From Pyropia yezoensis (lineage: Eukaryota > Rhodophyta > Bangiophyceae > Bangiales > Bangiaceae), in assembly GCA_009829735.1 (NCBI GenBank), contig CM020619.1:2176590-2240589 (forward strand): a stretch of DNA of 64,000 nt, written 5' to 3'. Below the pieces are notes generated by a model. That model searched no databases. It was not told the DNA's origin and worked only from the letters and a program-made list of their open reading frames with translations. Shown piece after piece: positions 11,795 to 22,505 of the stretch (position 1 is its first letter; the number at the start of each line of letters is the position of its first letter). Position numbers and translations under genes: made by a program.

Positions 11795-13444
11795 ATGCCC
11801 GCCCGCATCAGCGGCGGCGGTGGGGGTGGTGGCGGCGGTGGCGGCCGCCACCCCCACCCCCCCTCCGCCGCCTTCTCTCGGCGGCGGCTGCGACGGACCC
11901 TCACAGCCGCCGCCTGGGGGCTTCGCCGCGCCGCCGCCGCGGGGGGACTCCTCTTCCTCGCGTCGCTGCTACTGCGGGGCGACACCCCATGGCGGGGAGG
12001 GCGGGGGTGGGGGGGCGGGGGAGGCGTGCGCCTAACCGGTGACGCCCGTGTGGAGGCGGGGGGGGGGGAGACCCAGGCATCGGCAGCCGCCGACGCGGCA
12101 GCCGCAACGGCAGCGGCAGCGACGGCAGCATTGGCTGCTGCCGAGGCGGCGGCGGCGTCCGCAGCGGCAGAGGCCGCAGAGGCCGCGGCGGTGGCGGCGG
12201 CGGCGGCGGCGGCAGCAGCGGCGGCGGCGACTCCGCCACCCACCGGGAGGGGCCTCCGGCCAAGCAGCCTCGAGGCGCAGGAAAAGGGCGCCCCGGGGGA
12301 CGAGGCCGCGGCGGCAGAGGAGGTGGCCCTACGGTCTGCCGCGTCGGCGGCGGCGGCGGCGCGGCGGCGGGGATGGCTCACCGAGCAGGGGAGGGGGGAG
12401 GAGTCTGCCGCCACCGCGGAAGGCGGGCTTGGCGCCAGCGGCGGTGGTGACGCCAACGACGGAAGCGCCCTGCTGGCTGCCCACCCCGGGGTCGGCGGGG
12501 TGAGCGCCGGGGTGGGCGTCCGCCTCGCCGACCTTGCCGAGACGGATAATGGGGACCTCTTTGACGGCGCCGACGGGGAGGCAGCCGGCGGTGGAGGCGC
12601 GCCCGCCGCTAGTCGTGTGGCCACGTCCCTGGCGGACGCCGCCATCGACGGGGATGCCGGTGGCGGTGGTGGCGGCGGCGACAGCGCTGTTGCGGTGGGC
12701 AACGTACCCCCCGAAGAGGAATTCCCCGAGCGGGTCCCCCCCTTCCGTGGGGTGCCGCCGTCCCAAGTCTCGCGTGCCCTGGTGCACCCCTCTGACCTGT
12801 CGGCGGGCACCAACATTACGCACCTCTCCTTCCTCCTCTACCGGCTGCTCATCACCTCTGGCGCCACCTCCCTGCTCGACGTGCCGTGCCGCGCGCACGC
12901 GGCTTGGATGCCCGCCCTGCTGGCGCGCCTCGAGTACGACCGCCCCGCCTTTTCGTACACCTGCGCTGGCGGCGACGGCGACCGCGGCGGCGGCACCCCG
13001 TGGTCGGCGGCTCCGCTGCCCGCAGCGGACCTGGTGTGGGCGTGGGCGGGGCTCGACGACCTGCCCGTCGCGACCACCTACGCCTTCCTGTCGCGTGTCG
13101 CGGCGAGCGGCAGCCGCCGGCTGGCGGTGGGCAGCTGGGCCGAAGGCGCCGCAGGCGGCGGGGATGGGAGTGGGGCCGCCGGGGGGAGTGGGGGCGGGGG
13201 GGCAGTCTCGCCGGGGGAGCGCCATCCCAAGCCGGCGGGCGTCTTGGCAGGCGGGCTCGCGGGGCGGGGTGGCCACCTGGGCCGCCCCGAAGCGCCGCTG
13301 CTCAACCTGCGTGCGCCGCCATTCCTGCTCAACCCGAGTGAGCGGGTGCTCGGCGGTCTCGCCGACGGGGGGCGCCCCGGCCGCCGCGGCCGCCGTAAGC
13401 AGTTGCTGGTGTACGACGTGAAGCGGATGCGGGACAACTGGTAG
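11795..13444 (+). CDS. Membrane-anchored class I methyltransferase-like protein
   Basis: The ATG at 11795 lies in ACCATGC context and gives 549 residues. A Gly-rich N-terminus and a basic cluster (SRRRLRRTL) precede one hydrophobic segment (about residues 45-61, AAAAGGLLFLASLLL). This looks like a type II signal anchor, so the bulk would be lumenal. An Ala-rich stem follows (about 85-150). The C-terminal domain starts near residue 305. It has TSLLDVPC at about 357, matching the SLLDVPCGD glycine-loop region of a SAM-dependent methyltransferase family. The family ending follows: GHLGRPEAPLLNLRAPPF, then KQLLVYDVKRMRD. The usual GD after DVPC is RA here, so SAM binding may be altered. Golgi glycan or lipid modification is a guess. 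A broken copy of its 3' end follows immediately. Confidence 0.65.
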   Translation: MPARISGGGGGGGGGGGRHPHPPSAAFSRRRLRRTLTAAAWGLRRAAAAGGLLFLASLLLRGDTPWRGGRGWGGGGGVRLTGDARVEAGGGETQASAAADAAAATAAAATAALAAAEAAAASAAAEAAEAAAVAAAAAAAAAAAATPPPTGRGLRPSSLEAQEKGAPGDEAAAAEEVALRSAASAAAAARRRGWLTEQGRGEESAATAEGGLGASGGGDANDGSALLAAHPGVGGVSAGVGVRLADLAETDNGDLFDGADGEAAGGGGAPAASRVATSLADAAIDGDAGGGGGGGDSAVAVGNVPPEEEFPERVPPFRGVPPSQVSRALVHPSDLSAGTNITHLSFLLYRLLITSGATSLLDVPCRAHAAWMPALLARLEYDRPAFSYTCAGGDGDRGGGTPWSAAPLPAADLVWAWAGLDDLPVATTYAFLSRVAASGSRRLAVGSWAEGAAGGGDGSGAAGGSGGGGAVSPGERHPKPAGVLAGGLAGRGGHLGRPEAPLLNLRAPPFLLNPSERVLGGLADGGRPGRRGRRKQLLVYDVKRMRDNW

Positions 13445-13538
13445 ATGACGTGGCGAGGGTGTGGGTGGGTGACGGGGCGAGCGGGGCGGTGGAGGCACGC
13501 TGCCGATGACGGGGGCTGTCTCTATTGGAAAAGATTGG

Positions 13539-13753
13539 CCGGCGGGCGTCGGGCTTGTGGGGCGCGGCGGCCACCTGGACCGCCCCGAGGCGCCGCAGCT
13601 CACCCTGCGCGCGCCACCGACTGCCTGCTCCCGGCCCTCAAGCCGAGTGAGCGAATGCTCGGCGGCCTTGCCGAGAGTGGGCGCGCCGGCCGCCGCGGCC
13701 AACGCACGCAGCTGCAGGTGTACGGCGCGAAGCGGATGCGGGTCAGCTGGTAG
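13539..13753 (+). pseudogene. Decayed tandem duplicate of the methyltransferase 3' end
   Basis: Bases 13539-13753 repeat 13232-13444, the last 70 codons of the preceding gene, at roughly 300 bp distance. The C-terminal peptide PSERMLGGLAESGRAGRRG is clearly derived from PSERVLGGLADGGRPGRRG, and both copies end SW or NW followed by TAG. The upstream half (GRGGHLDRPEAPQLTLRAPP) reads in a different frame from the end, so an indel has broken it. No start or catalytic region was copied. It could still serve as an alternative 3' exon, for which I see no evidence. Confidence 0.75.
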
Positions 13754-14345
13754 AGGCCTGGGTTGGGGGGGGGGAGGGGTGGTGGGGGCGAGGAAAGAAT
13801 GATGCCGCCGAATAAGGGTGTGGGGAAAGCGACAGAGTGCTCGCACAATTTCCCCATGCCTGACGAGGCGATCCGAGACACACTGAAAATAGGGACCGTT
13901 CATGGAAATCTTTTTCGTTCACGACTGCCATCGGTGGGTCGTCCAGCACACAAGGTGGTGTTGGACCCGTTCGCTGCTGTCCCCGTGACCCCCCCCGACT
14001 GTCTTCTCCCCGCCTCCCTCCCTGGACCTGCCTCCCTCCCTATCCCTGTCTCTCTTTTTCGCCCTCCCTCCCTGGTCCCGTACCCCCCCTTTCTCCTCAT
14101 TCCCCCGCTCATCGTGGACGAGGCCGCCGCGCATTCTCTTTTCGTCCTGCCTTTCGCCGCTGCGGCCGTTTTCTGCCCCGCCGCCTCTCTCCGCGCACCC
14201 ACGACTCGCACGCCCGCGCATCCGCCGCCCCACGTGCCCATCCGCCGGGCCGGGCCTCCTATCCCCCCCCTGGCACGCGGTTAGAGGGACTCGGGGTGGA
14301 AACAGGCGAGCGGCGGTCGCAGGACGGCGCCGTGCCTTAGCCGCC
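13754..14345. other. Spacer and leader of PITP gene
   Basis: A G-rich start is followed by an AT-richer patch (about 13795-13930), then C/T-rich sequence from about 13970 to 14280. No coding region seen. Confidence 0.4.
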
Positions 14346-15765
14346 ATGCTCATCAAGGAGTACCGGCTGCTGCTGCCCATGACGCTGGAGGAGGTACGTC
14401 GTGCCCCGGAAAGGGGGGGTTTGGAGAGGGCCTGGTGTTCGGGTTCTTCATCACAGTGTGGCTGTCACCACTGCCAGCTTGCCGTCGTCAACGGCTGCCA
14501 CCGCTACTCCCGCTGTCGCGCCCACAGTCACCTGAGAGGCCGCGGGGGGCTGTCTGGAGGGGTTCGGCTGCTTGTGTTTAAGCTGCAAGGGCGGCTGGGC
14601 AACTAACACGCTTGTATGCTCTGCAGCGCATCGTTTTTTAATAAGGCCTGGCTCCTGTCCCCGCCCGTTGGCCGCTGCTTCTCCTCTCTTTCATTTCCTT
14701 CCCCCCTCCTCTCTTCTACGCTCGGCTGTTTGCAGTATCAAGTGGCGCAGCTGTACATGGTCGCCAAGTCGTCTGCTGAAGAGACCGCCGTCACGGCCGG
14801 CGAGGGCGTCGCCATTCACAAGAACGAGCCCTACACGGAGGACAACAACCCGTTTGGCCTCCCCCTTGGCGGGCAGTACACCCACAAGACGCTGTTCTTT
14901 GCTTCGCGGCTCCCACGATGGGCCCTTTCCATCTTGCCAACGGCTGCGACAAGCCTCACCGAGCGCTCATGGAACGCGTACCCCCTGTGTGTTACCCAGT
15001 ACACGAATGACTACCTCGGCGAGAGCCTCCACCTGACCGTCACGTCTGCGCACGCCGCGGACCGGGGGGAGCAGCCCAACGCGACGGGGCTAGGGCCAGA
15101 GGACCTCGCCGTGCGGCAGGTGGACTACATCAACATTGCGTGCGGGGCGGATGCAGACGCGGCGGCGGTGCGGACGTTTGTGCCTGGCTCGGGCGGTAGC
15201 GGCCGCCTCGGTGGCAAGGACCCTACCGCCGTTGCGGCTGTAGCGAGCCGGGGTCCCTTGAGCCCCCGCTGGTTCGCCGAAGGTGCCGGCGGGGGCGTGT
15301 GCATGTGCGCTTACAAGGTACGTGGGGTGGATTGGAGCGGTGTGTCGTGGGGGGCGGGTGCGGACGTTTTTGCGCGGTTGAGGGGGGGGGCTAGGGAGGG
15401 AGCTGGGTGGGGGGCTGTTTGGCGGCCGTGCGTTTCTTTTTTCTGGGCAGCTCGAGCCTTAGAGGTAGGGTGTGTGGACTGTGATGAGGTGCACCCGACT
15501 GACGATTGGTGTGCGCGGCCTGAGTGGTTTGCTTTTTCTTGTGTGTCTGGGCATGAAGGTGGTCAAGCTGCGGGTGAAGGTATTTGGCTTGCAGACTCGC
15601 GCGGAGTCGTGGGGCCACGCCTATGGCTTTCGTGCCGCGTTCGCCACCTACCACCGGCGACTGTGGTGCTGGTTGGACGAGTGGTGGGGCATGTCTGTGG
15701 CGGACGTGCGGGCCATGGAAGAGGAGACACGGCGGCGAAATGCGGCGGCGATGGGGGGCGGGTGA
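14346..15765 (+). CDS. Class I phosphatidylinositol transfer protein (StART-like)
   Basis: Three exons give 278 residues, the usual length for class I PITPs (about 270). Exon 1 is 14346-14393 (MLIKEYRLLLPMTLEE, the family start). Exon 2 is 14736-15317 and exon 3 is 15559-15765. All introns are GT-AG in phase 0 (donors gtacgtc and gtacgtgg; acceptors tttgcag and catgaag). Diagnostic strings are YQVAQLYMVAK at the exon 2 start, NEPYTEDN, GQYTHK, ERSWNAYP, the GPLSPRW stretch, MCAYK at the exon 2 end, and RAAFATYHRRLWCWLDEW with EEETRRRN at the C-terminus. The protein would exchange phosphatidylinositol and phosphatidylcholine between membranes as a soluble single-domain factor. The third-intron acceptor is chosen because it restores the VVKLRVKVFGLQ strand; its pyrimidine tract is short. 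Confidence 0.92.
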
Positions 15766-18053
15766 GGTGGTGGGCCCGGGTGGCGAGGTGGGAGACTAGG
15801 GGGTGGGGGTGAGGGGGGGAACGGCAAAACGGGACGAGCGGCGGATGTCTGGTTCGCAAAGGGGGGGATGGGGGGCAAAGATGGGAAGAGTGTGTGGGGG
15901 AGCGAAGTGGCTGCTGTGGACGTGCGGGTTGACCACCGTCTGGTCGTCTGGGTGACCCGTCAGGAGCTGCTCTCCGGCGGCCGTCCGTCCCCGTCTCCAA
16001 TGGTGTTCGTGGCTGCAACGGGTGCGCCTTTGACGGCGGTGGTACCCTCCCTCTGGCCCTGCCTACATGCGGCGTGGCCCCGGCTGGGAGCTGTGTTGCG
16101 CGCTGCTGCCTCGGCGGCGGAGGAGCTGGCGGACCACGATGGCACGGGGAGCACATCGACCAAGCGGAGTCTGTTGGGGCACAGCAACCGCGGCGGCCGC
16201 AACTGCCGTTGACGGCCGTCGTGCTGGGGACGGCAGGTTGGTTGCTCTCCAGTGATCTTCAGCGTGGGCAGGCGGGGGGGAATGAGGGGGGGGAAAGGTG
16301 GCATCCTCTCTGTGCAAAGAGGGCTGGTGTCCACCGCGCCGGCCGGGCGCATGGCCACGACGCCGCGCTGCTCCGGGAGCGGGCACCCGCCTGGCGCTGC
16401 TACGGTGCGAGTCAAAAAATGGGCAAGTCAGGGGTAGGGCGGAGGGGGGCTCTCGTGACAACCGCCGCGCCCGAGACCAACGTCACTCGCGTGGACGCTG
16501 TGACGGTGGCTACCGCCGCGTGGACTCGTCCTCCGCGGCGGGCCGTCATGCTCCCGCCGCGGGTGACCGGCTATCATCAGTAAAATGCGCCACACCATTG
16601 AGGCCCCCATCCAATGGAACCATTATGAGGCATGCCTTTATGGGATCCCTTGGTCCCATTACGAGGGGTGCCCTAATGGTGCCCTGACAGCGCGGTCCAT
16701 TGGCACCGTTTTTTTTTTAATGGTCACGTTTTTCGGAACGGGCAGATGTTTCATGGCCACGGACATTCTTTTCGATATCCTATCCAGCACACCCTTACCT
16801 ACGGTGAGACTCCAGTCTCCAAGGTCCCTACCGCCGCTCCGCCGCTAGCAGCATGTACGCGTTGCGAGAACAAGCCGGCTGCGCGGAGGTGGGGGCACCG
16901 TCGACCAGCAAGCTACACGCGCGGCGCCTCCCTCCACGGGTCCAACCTCGCATCCACCGTCACTAACGCCAGTCTTGCCATGCTGCGGTCCGTGCAGAAC
17001 CCTCCCCTCCATGCTTCCCTCCCCACTGCCGCATGCGCCCACAAAAACTCACTGCCGCAAACGGCGTGCCCGTCAGAAGTCGTTCCGCACCCGACCCTTG
17101 CCCCTCCCACTTACGTACCTGTCTCCATGCCCATCCACCACTCCGGGCGCTGTACCTCTGCGGAGGTATTAATGGCATGACCACATCAGCGTCCGCCGAA
17201 CCGATAGGTGAACAAAAATCCGTAGCCGCAAGCAGCGGCGGAGCGTGAGCGGCAGATGGCGCAGACTCAAGGAACAACGATGGGGCAGCAGCGTTGGCAG
17301 CTGCTCCAGCCGCCTTTCGTGCCACCCCCGTCACCTCGGCCGCAGACGCCCCATCAATAAAGACCCACCCACCCTTCCACACGGCCCCCACCGCGGCCGC
17401 CGCCAGAACCCCTCTTGTCCCCGCGCACCCCCCTTCTCCCTTCTCCCCACCACATCCCTTGCCTCAACGTCCTCGGTCATCTTCACCCCCTCGCCCTTCT
17501 CACTTACCCCTCCGTTACCGCCTCCCTCCTCGTCCCCATCCTTGTCGTCGTCCCTGCCCGAGCCCTCCTCGCTGTCCCACGCTCCCTCGCCGTCCACGCC
17601 CCACGCTCCTCGAGCCGACGAGCCGTGCGCCCCACGACCAAGTCGAAGTGCTTGCGGAGGGCTGGTGGCCGTTGTGCCCGCACAGTTGGCGGTCCCCCCC
17701 TCTACTTTCCCGTTGTCAGCAACGCTTTGCCGAGGCGCTGCGTGACGCCGCACCAACCACGGCGTGGACGTGCCCCCCCCCGCACCCTCCTGCCACGAAG
17801 AGACTTGCACTCACTGCCCCTCAAAACGGCCCGCAGGACGCGGGCGGTGCGGCGCCACTGCTCAGCAGGCCGTGGCTTGGTCTTTGACGGAAATAATTCT
17901 GCGAGGGGGGTCGCTCTCGGAACTCTCTGACGGGCCCCCTCTCAGACTGATCATTGAGCCTACCCCTGTGAAAGGTCATTAAACCCACCTCTCAATGACA
18001 CCAAAATGACTCAGTTACGGGACCCACCATTCGCCCATTGGAAGCTCAATAGG

Positions 18054-18071
18054 TGATTAGACGTCTAATCA
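18054..18071. repeat. 18-bp perfect palindrome TGATTAGACGTCTAATCA
   Basis: TGATTAGAC is followed by its exact reverse complement GTCTAATCA. It is AT-rich against its GC-rich surroundings and contains an ACGT core (GACGTC), a typical plant and algal bZIP-type core. It lies about 580 bp upstream of the TMCO1-type start. Regulatory role is inference only. Confidence 0.7.
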
Positions 18072-18573
18072 ACCCCTCAATGGGCGCGCGCACGTTTAGT
18101 GATGATGGCCGTAGCGAGCCGCGCCGCACCCCCCCCCCCGCCTCACCCACTCGGCCACCCACCGCAAGGAAGATGCTACCCACCGGAAGGAAAATGGCGG
18201 CGGCCACGAGCGTGGCAGTCCACAACTGGATTTGGGAGGACGATTTTCGGTTTTCGACAGTCGCTCCCACCTCGACCGCCACGCTCGGATGGGCGCGTAC
18301 ATACTCATGCCACCACCGTCTTCCCCTCTCTGCTCTTTTGTGCGTCCGCTCCCCGCCCGCCCGCCCGCGTCCACCCACCACTTACACCCCGCCCCCACGC
18401 CACCCCCCGCTCCCCTGCTGCTGTGTTCCCATTGCTGTGGCCACTCCAGTCTTCCGCTCCACAGCATCCCTTCCTGCCTTTCCCCCCTCTCGCTGCCCTT
18501 GCTTCCGTCGCTCCCAGCATCGGCGCCTGCTGCCTGCTGGCGTAGCGCCCTTCCCGACTGCCGGCTGCACCCC

Positions 18574-18574
<1 letters not shown>

Positions 18575-18614
<40 letters not shown>
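18575..18614 (+). repeat. 40-base poly-C tract in the leader of the TMCO1-type gene
   Basis: An uninterrupted C run ends 37 bases before the ATG at 18652. On the other strand this is poly-G, able to form G-quadruplex or related structures. Its exact length may be unreliable in the assembly. Confidence 0.8.
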
Positions 18615-18615
<1 letters not shown>

Positions 18616-18651
18616 CGCGCCCACGCGCGAGGGCCCCTCCGCGGCGGCGCC

Positions 18652-19964
18652 ATGGCCGCCGCCGACGCGGCGGCGCCGGGCGCCACGGCAGTGGTGACAG
18701 CGGCGGTGACGGCGGCTGCGTCGGCGACGGCGTCGGCGACGGATTTTACCCCGCCCCCCACCTCGTACGCATCTGGGGTGGTGATTGTGGGGCTGTCGGC
18801 GGCGCTTGCGCTGGCCATGGAAGCCTTTACATGGCTGACCGTCTACCGCAAGGAGGAATATGTGGCGGCCAAGGCGCGGGTGACTGTCCTGGCAGAGCGA
18901 CGTACGTTTGGGGGGGGCGGGGGAGGCGGGGAGTAGCGGGAGGCGATGGTGCCGTTCTTTTTTTGGTCTTATCTCTGCTTGGGGACGGCGCTTTGGAGGC
19001 GGGGCCGGGCCGGGGGCCGTTCGTGTGTTTGCGTCATCGGGTGGTCTTGGGGTAGGGGGAAGGGGGGGGTGCAACCGCTTCCCTTGCACACCTGCGGTCC
19101 GATGGTGGCTCGGTGGGGAGCTGCGGCCCTACCGGCGTGGCTGCCTTTTACTTTTTTCAGTCACGGTCGACAGCGTAGTTTACCCGCCACCGCCCATGCT
19201 GCGCTATGAGGCCTGCTGCGTGGTCATCCCGGCGGGCACTCCCTCTGTCTGTCGCTCGTCGCCGACGACCGCACCTGGCGCATGGCCGTGGACACCTGCT
19301 GCGCCGGCTGGCGCCCTGAGCTCGACCCCGACCCCGCAGAGTTTGTTACCCCGGCTGCGCACACGTCTGTTCCGCTCTGTGAGTTTAGCCCCGCTCTGAC
19401 ATGTCCGCCCATCCTCTGCCATCCCACCCATCCCCCCACTCTTGCCCCCTGTCCCTCCTGTCTGTCCTACCCCCCCCCCCACCTGCCTTCTCCTCCTCTG
19501 GCACCCACCCTCCCCGCCCCTCCCTTCTCACAGTCGCGCGCGAGGAGGCGGTCATCGAGCCCGCGTCCAAGCGCAAGGCGCAGGAGAAGCGCATCGCGGG
19601 CCTGACGGAGGACCTCAAGACCGCGTCGGCGGCGCTCGGCTCGCCCACCCGGACGGCGGTGAGCTTGGCATCGTCGGCGCTGCTCTTCCTCGCCTACCGA
19701 CTGCTGTCGTCTGCGTTTGCGGGCACCGTCGTAGCCCGCCTGCCGTTTGAGCCGCCCCCCTTTGTGCGGGGCATGACCCACCGGGGCCTCCCGGCGGGCG
19801 TCCACCCCGCCGACGCGTCGTTTGCGGCGATCTACGCGGTCGCGACAATGGCGCTCAAGGCCAACATACAGCGTGCGCTCGGCTTTTCGCCCCCACGGGG
19901 GGTGTACGACGCGCTCAAGGCGAGCCGCAAGATGGCAGAGGAGCACGCGGAGAAGGTGGCCTAG
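18652..19964 (+). CDS. TMCO1: TMCO1-type ER membrane protein (Ca2+ load-activated channel / translocon factor family)
   Basis: Two exons, 18652-18901 and 19534-19964, give 226 residues. The GT-AG intron (18902-19533, phase 1, donor gtacgt, acceptor tctcacag) restores an unbroken coiled coil of the length known for the family. After an Ala-rich leader, TM1 is about residues 40-60 with the family motif EAFTWLTVYR. The coiled coil spans about 65-110 (KRKAQEKRIAGLTEDLK). Then comes TM2, followed by the highly conserved block VVARLPFEPPPFVRGMTHRGL. TM3 ends NIQRALGFSPPRG. TMCO1 belongs to the YidC/Oxa1/EMC3 superfamily, sits in the ER membrane, and is described as a calcium leak channel and as part of a translocon for multipass proteins. 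The order and spacing of conserved blocks make the assignment firm. Confidence 0.9.
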
Positions 19965-20738
19965 AGCTTCAAGCAGGGGGGAAGGGGGGCAGGCATGTAC
20001 GGGCGGTTTGGGTGGGAAAGCAGCGGAAGGGGGTTTTGCGCGTGGGCCCGGGGGGGGGGGGCGGGGCGGCGAGTTGAGGGGTGGCAGCGGTAGGGGAGAG
20101 GACGTGACCACCATACGGAACTGTGTGCACCGCGGATTGAATGTGCATGTGTGGTGTCTGGTGGGGGGGAACCCCCCCCGCCCCCCTTCGCTGCCACCGT
20201 GGCAACGGAGGGAACCGTCAGATGACCGCGCGAGGCGCCCCCACCTGGAACCCGCCGGCAGCTGCCCGCCGCAGCGGCCCCGCAGGGCCGGTTGCAGCGC
20301 GCGGGCCGGAGGAGAAGCGCGCGCGGGTGCCCGCGCAGCGTGGGCCGGCCGAGCGGCCGGCAGTCCCGCGGATGACAGGAAGCGCGCGCGGAGGCAAACC
20401 CCGCGGCCATCGCCGCGACGGGCGGCGGGGCAAGCAGGGCGGCCGACCACCCCAGACCGCGTCGCCGTCGGCCGCGTCGCCTCCCACCCGCCGCGGCGGC
20501 GCAGCGGCCCGTTCCCCCCCTCCAACGTAGCCAGGAGGCGCTCACACACCCGCGTGACCCCCGCATGGCAACCCCGTCCCGTGGCGGCAGGCACCCCAGC
20601 AAGCGGTTCCACGCGTCGGGGAGCGGTGCGGGGGGGAGGAAGCGGGGGTAGCAACGGCGCGAAACCCCCCCCCCCTCCCCCCCGGCGCCTTCCCCCCCCC
20701 CCCCTGCAATCTTCCCCCTACAGCACCCGCGATGGACC
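19965..20738. other. Intergenic, nothing recognised
   Basis: GC-rich spacer between the convergent TMCO1-type gene and the Ala-rich gene on the minus strand. G and C runs (about 20050-20060 and 20665-20704) dominate. Open frames on both strands lack any domain. Confidence 0.4.
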
Positions 20739-21504
20739 TCACATGCGCCCAACCTTTACCGCCGTCTCTGACACCCCCCGCACCGCGTCGACGAGCGCAA
20801 ACCACTCGGTCACCTGCCGCACCTCGTCAGGCAGCCCCCCCCCCCCCCCCCCCCCCCCGCCAGCCCCTCGGCCAGTCTCCCCCCCCCGCCCCAGCGTGGG
20901 TGGGTACGTCCCGAGCTCCTCAAACACCCCTCCCACCCGTGCGGCCGCCGACCGCGCCAGGCGCGTCGCGGCGGCGGCCGCCACCTCCAGGCCCGTCACC
21001 AGCTCCACCGCCCCCAGGCCGGTGGCGGAGCGCCCACACCCCCCCGCCACCACCGACGCTGCCCCCGCTCCCCCCCCCTCCCCCCCCCCCCCCCCCCCCC
21101 CACGCTGCGGCGGGCGACAGCCGAGGGGCGGCCGCCGCCCAGGCGGCGCCCGCCGCCGCGGCGGCGGCAGCCACCCCCCGCGCGGCGGCGGCCGCGTCGG
21201 CCACCCGCCCGTGGGCGGCGGCCAGCTGCGCTTCCAGCCGCGCGCCGCGGGCGGCGGGCAGCGCCGCCGCCGTCCACACGGCCGTCGGGTCCCCACCGGC
21301 GGCGGCGGCAGCCAGCGGCGGCGGTGGTGGGGGTGCCGCGGTAATGGCGGCGGCGGTGAGGGCGGCGGCGGCGGCGAGCGCCGCCACGTCCGCCGCCGCG
21401 GCGGTGGCGGCGGCCCAGGCGGCGGCCGCGTCGGCGGCGGCCGCGTCGAGCGTGGCCGTGACGGCGGCGAGGCGGGCGGTGGGGGAGGCGGCGGAGGGCG
21501 CCAT
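20739..21504 (-). CDS. Hypothetical Ala-rich protein, model uncertain
   Basis: The minus-strand ATG at 21504 begins MAPSAASPTARLAAVTATLD. The sequence that follows is extremely Ala-rich and probably helical (residues 1-130). After a G/C homopolymer region (about 21060-21115) the frame must change. It then continues as GAVELVTGLEVAAAAATRLA, FEELGTYPP and a non-repetitive ending LPDEVRQVTEWFALVDAV. The ending has normal residue composition, which is why I keep the entry. I do not recognise the family. Poly-G runs at about 20840-20858 and 21084-21103 make the frame unreliable. It may be a helical complex subunit or a compositional artefact. Confidence 0.3.
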
Positions 21505-22505
21505 CTGGGTAGGGGGGGGGGGGGTGAGGGAGGGGCAGCGGGTAAGAGGGGGGGGGGGGGGGGGGGGTGGGGGACCACGGCGGTCGTCGCCAAGGCGGAG
21601 AGCCGCGGCGGAAGGCGGCGTGGGCGGCGAGCTCTGGCAGCCGGCGCGCCGCACGGTGGGACAGAGACGCCACGCTGTCCTTGATCGTCCGATGATCGCC
21701 GCCGGCCGGCAGCCAAGGCCGCGCGGTCCCGCGCGGCGGTGTCCGCCCCCCGCCAACGACAAAGCCGTCGGGGCCCGGCCGGCTCGCCAGCACACGGCCC
21801 CTACCTGGCCGGCCACCGTTTACACACTGGTTTGTTTTTTCTGTTGTTCCTCGAGGGGAAAAAAACCACCTGCGGGCTGCTTTTCAGTCCCCGCTCCCCC
21901 GTCCCCTGCCGCCGCCAGCGCTCCTTGCACCACACCACCCACCGTCGATGCACGATGAGTTTCCACCGTCAAATGGGGTGCTACCACCGTTCCGGTTTTG
22001 CCGCCAGCCCCCCGCCCCGCCCTGTTAGCCGCGCTCGGGCGGCCGCTGCGTCGGGGCACACGCCCCCCTCCCCAGGGCCCCACCGCCGTCGGTGGCCAGC
22101 CGACGGGCGCTGATTGGTCCATCCTGGCAGGCCGGTATGGCGGGACGGCCCGTCACGCATCCGTGGGGGGTGGGGTGGCTTGGCAGCCGCCGGGCGGGGG
22201 CATTGGTGGCACACTACCACCCCGCGTCGCCCAACACCCACGCGCCCGCCCCCATCGCGGCCGCTCCCACGCCCGCGCGCGTCACGCGGTGCGCAAGACG
22301 CGACGGGGCCCGCCGCGCAACCGCCGCCGTCACGCCCCCGTCGCCGACCCGCCCACCGCCTACCCGCCCGTGCCGTTGGCGACGTTGCCGGGTTTGGTAG
22401 TCGAGACCCCCGTCGGCTGTGCAACCCAGGCCCCGCCACGCTCCCCCCCGCAGCGCCCCCCCTTCCTTCCTTACCGCGGTTCTTGGCCCGCCGAGCCCGT
22501 TTGCC
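21505..22505. other. Divergent spacer between Ala-rich gene and desaturase
   Basis: A poly-G run lies at 21549-21567, near a run of G at about 21518-21526. A slightly AT-richer patch at about 21820-21870 could hold a promoter. No gene seen. Confidence 0.4.

Larger units (their letters stand above)
15766..18651. other. Long intergenic tract with short repeats
   Basis: No supported gene in nearly 2.9 kb. A cluster of CCAT[T/A]A and CAATGG motifs in both orientations lies at about 16590-16705 (for example CCATTATGAGGCATGCC and CCATTACGAGGGGTGCC). A similar cluster of TCAATGA and CCATTGG motifs lies at about 17948-18085 around an 18-bp palindrome. Between them the + strand is C/T-rich (17380-17600). 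The end is the leader of the TMCO1-type gene with a 40-base C run. The two motif clusters may be remnants of one repeat family. Confidence 0.4.

Noticed and set aside
18902-19533. Possible extra exon within the TMCO1 intron (about 19195-19340)
   Set aside because: Skipping it gives a coiled coil of the usual family length; adding it would insert unrelated sequence.
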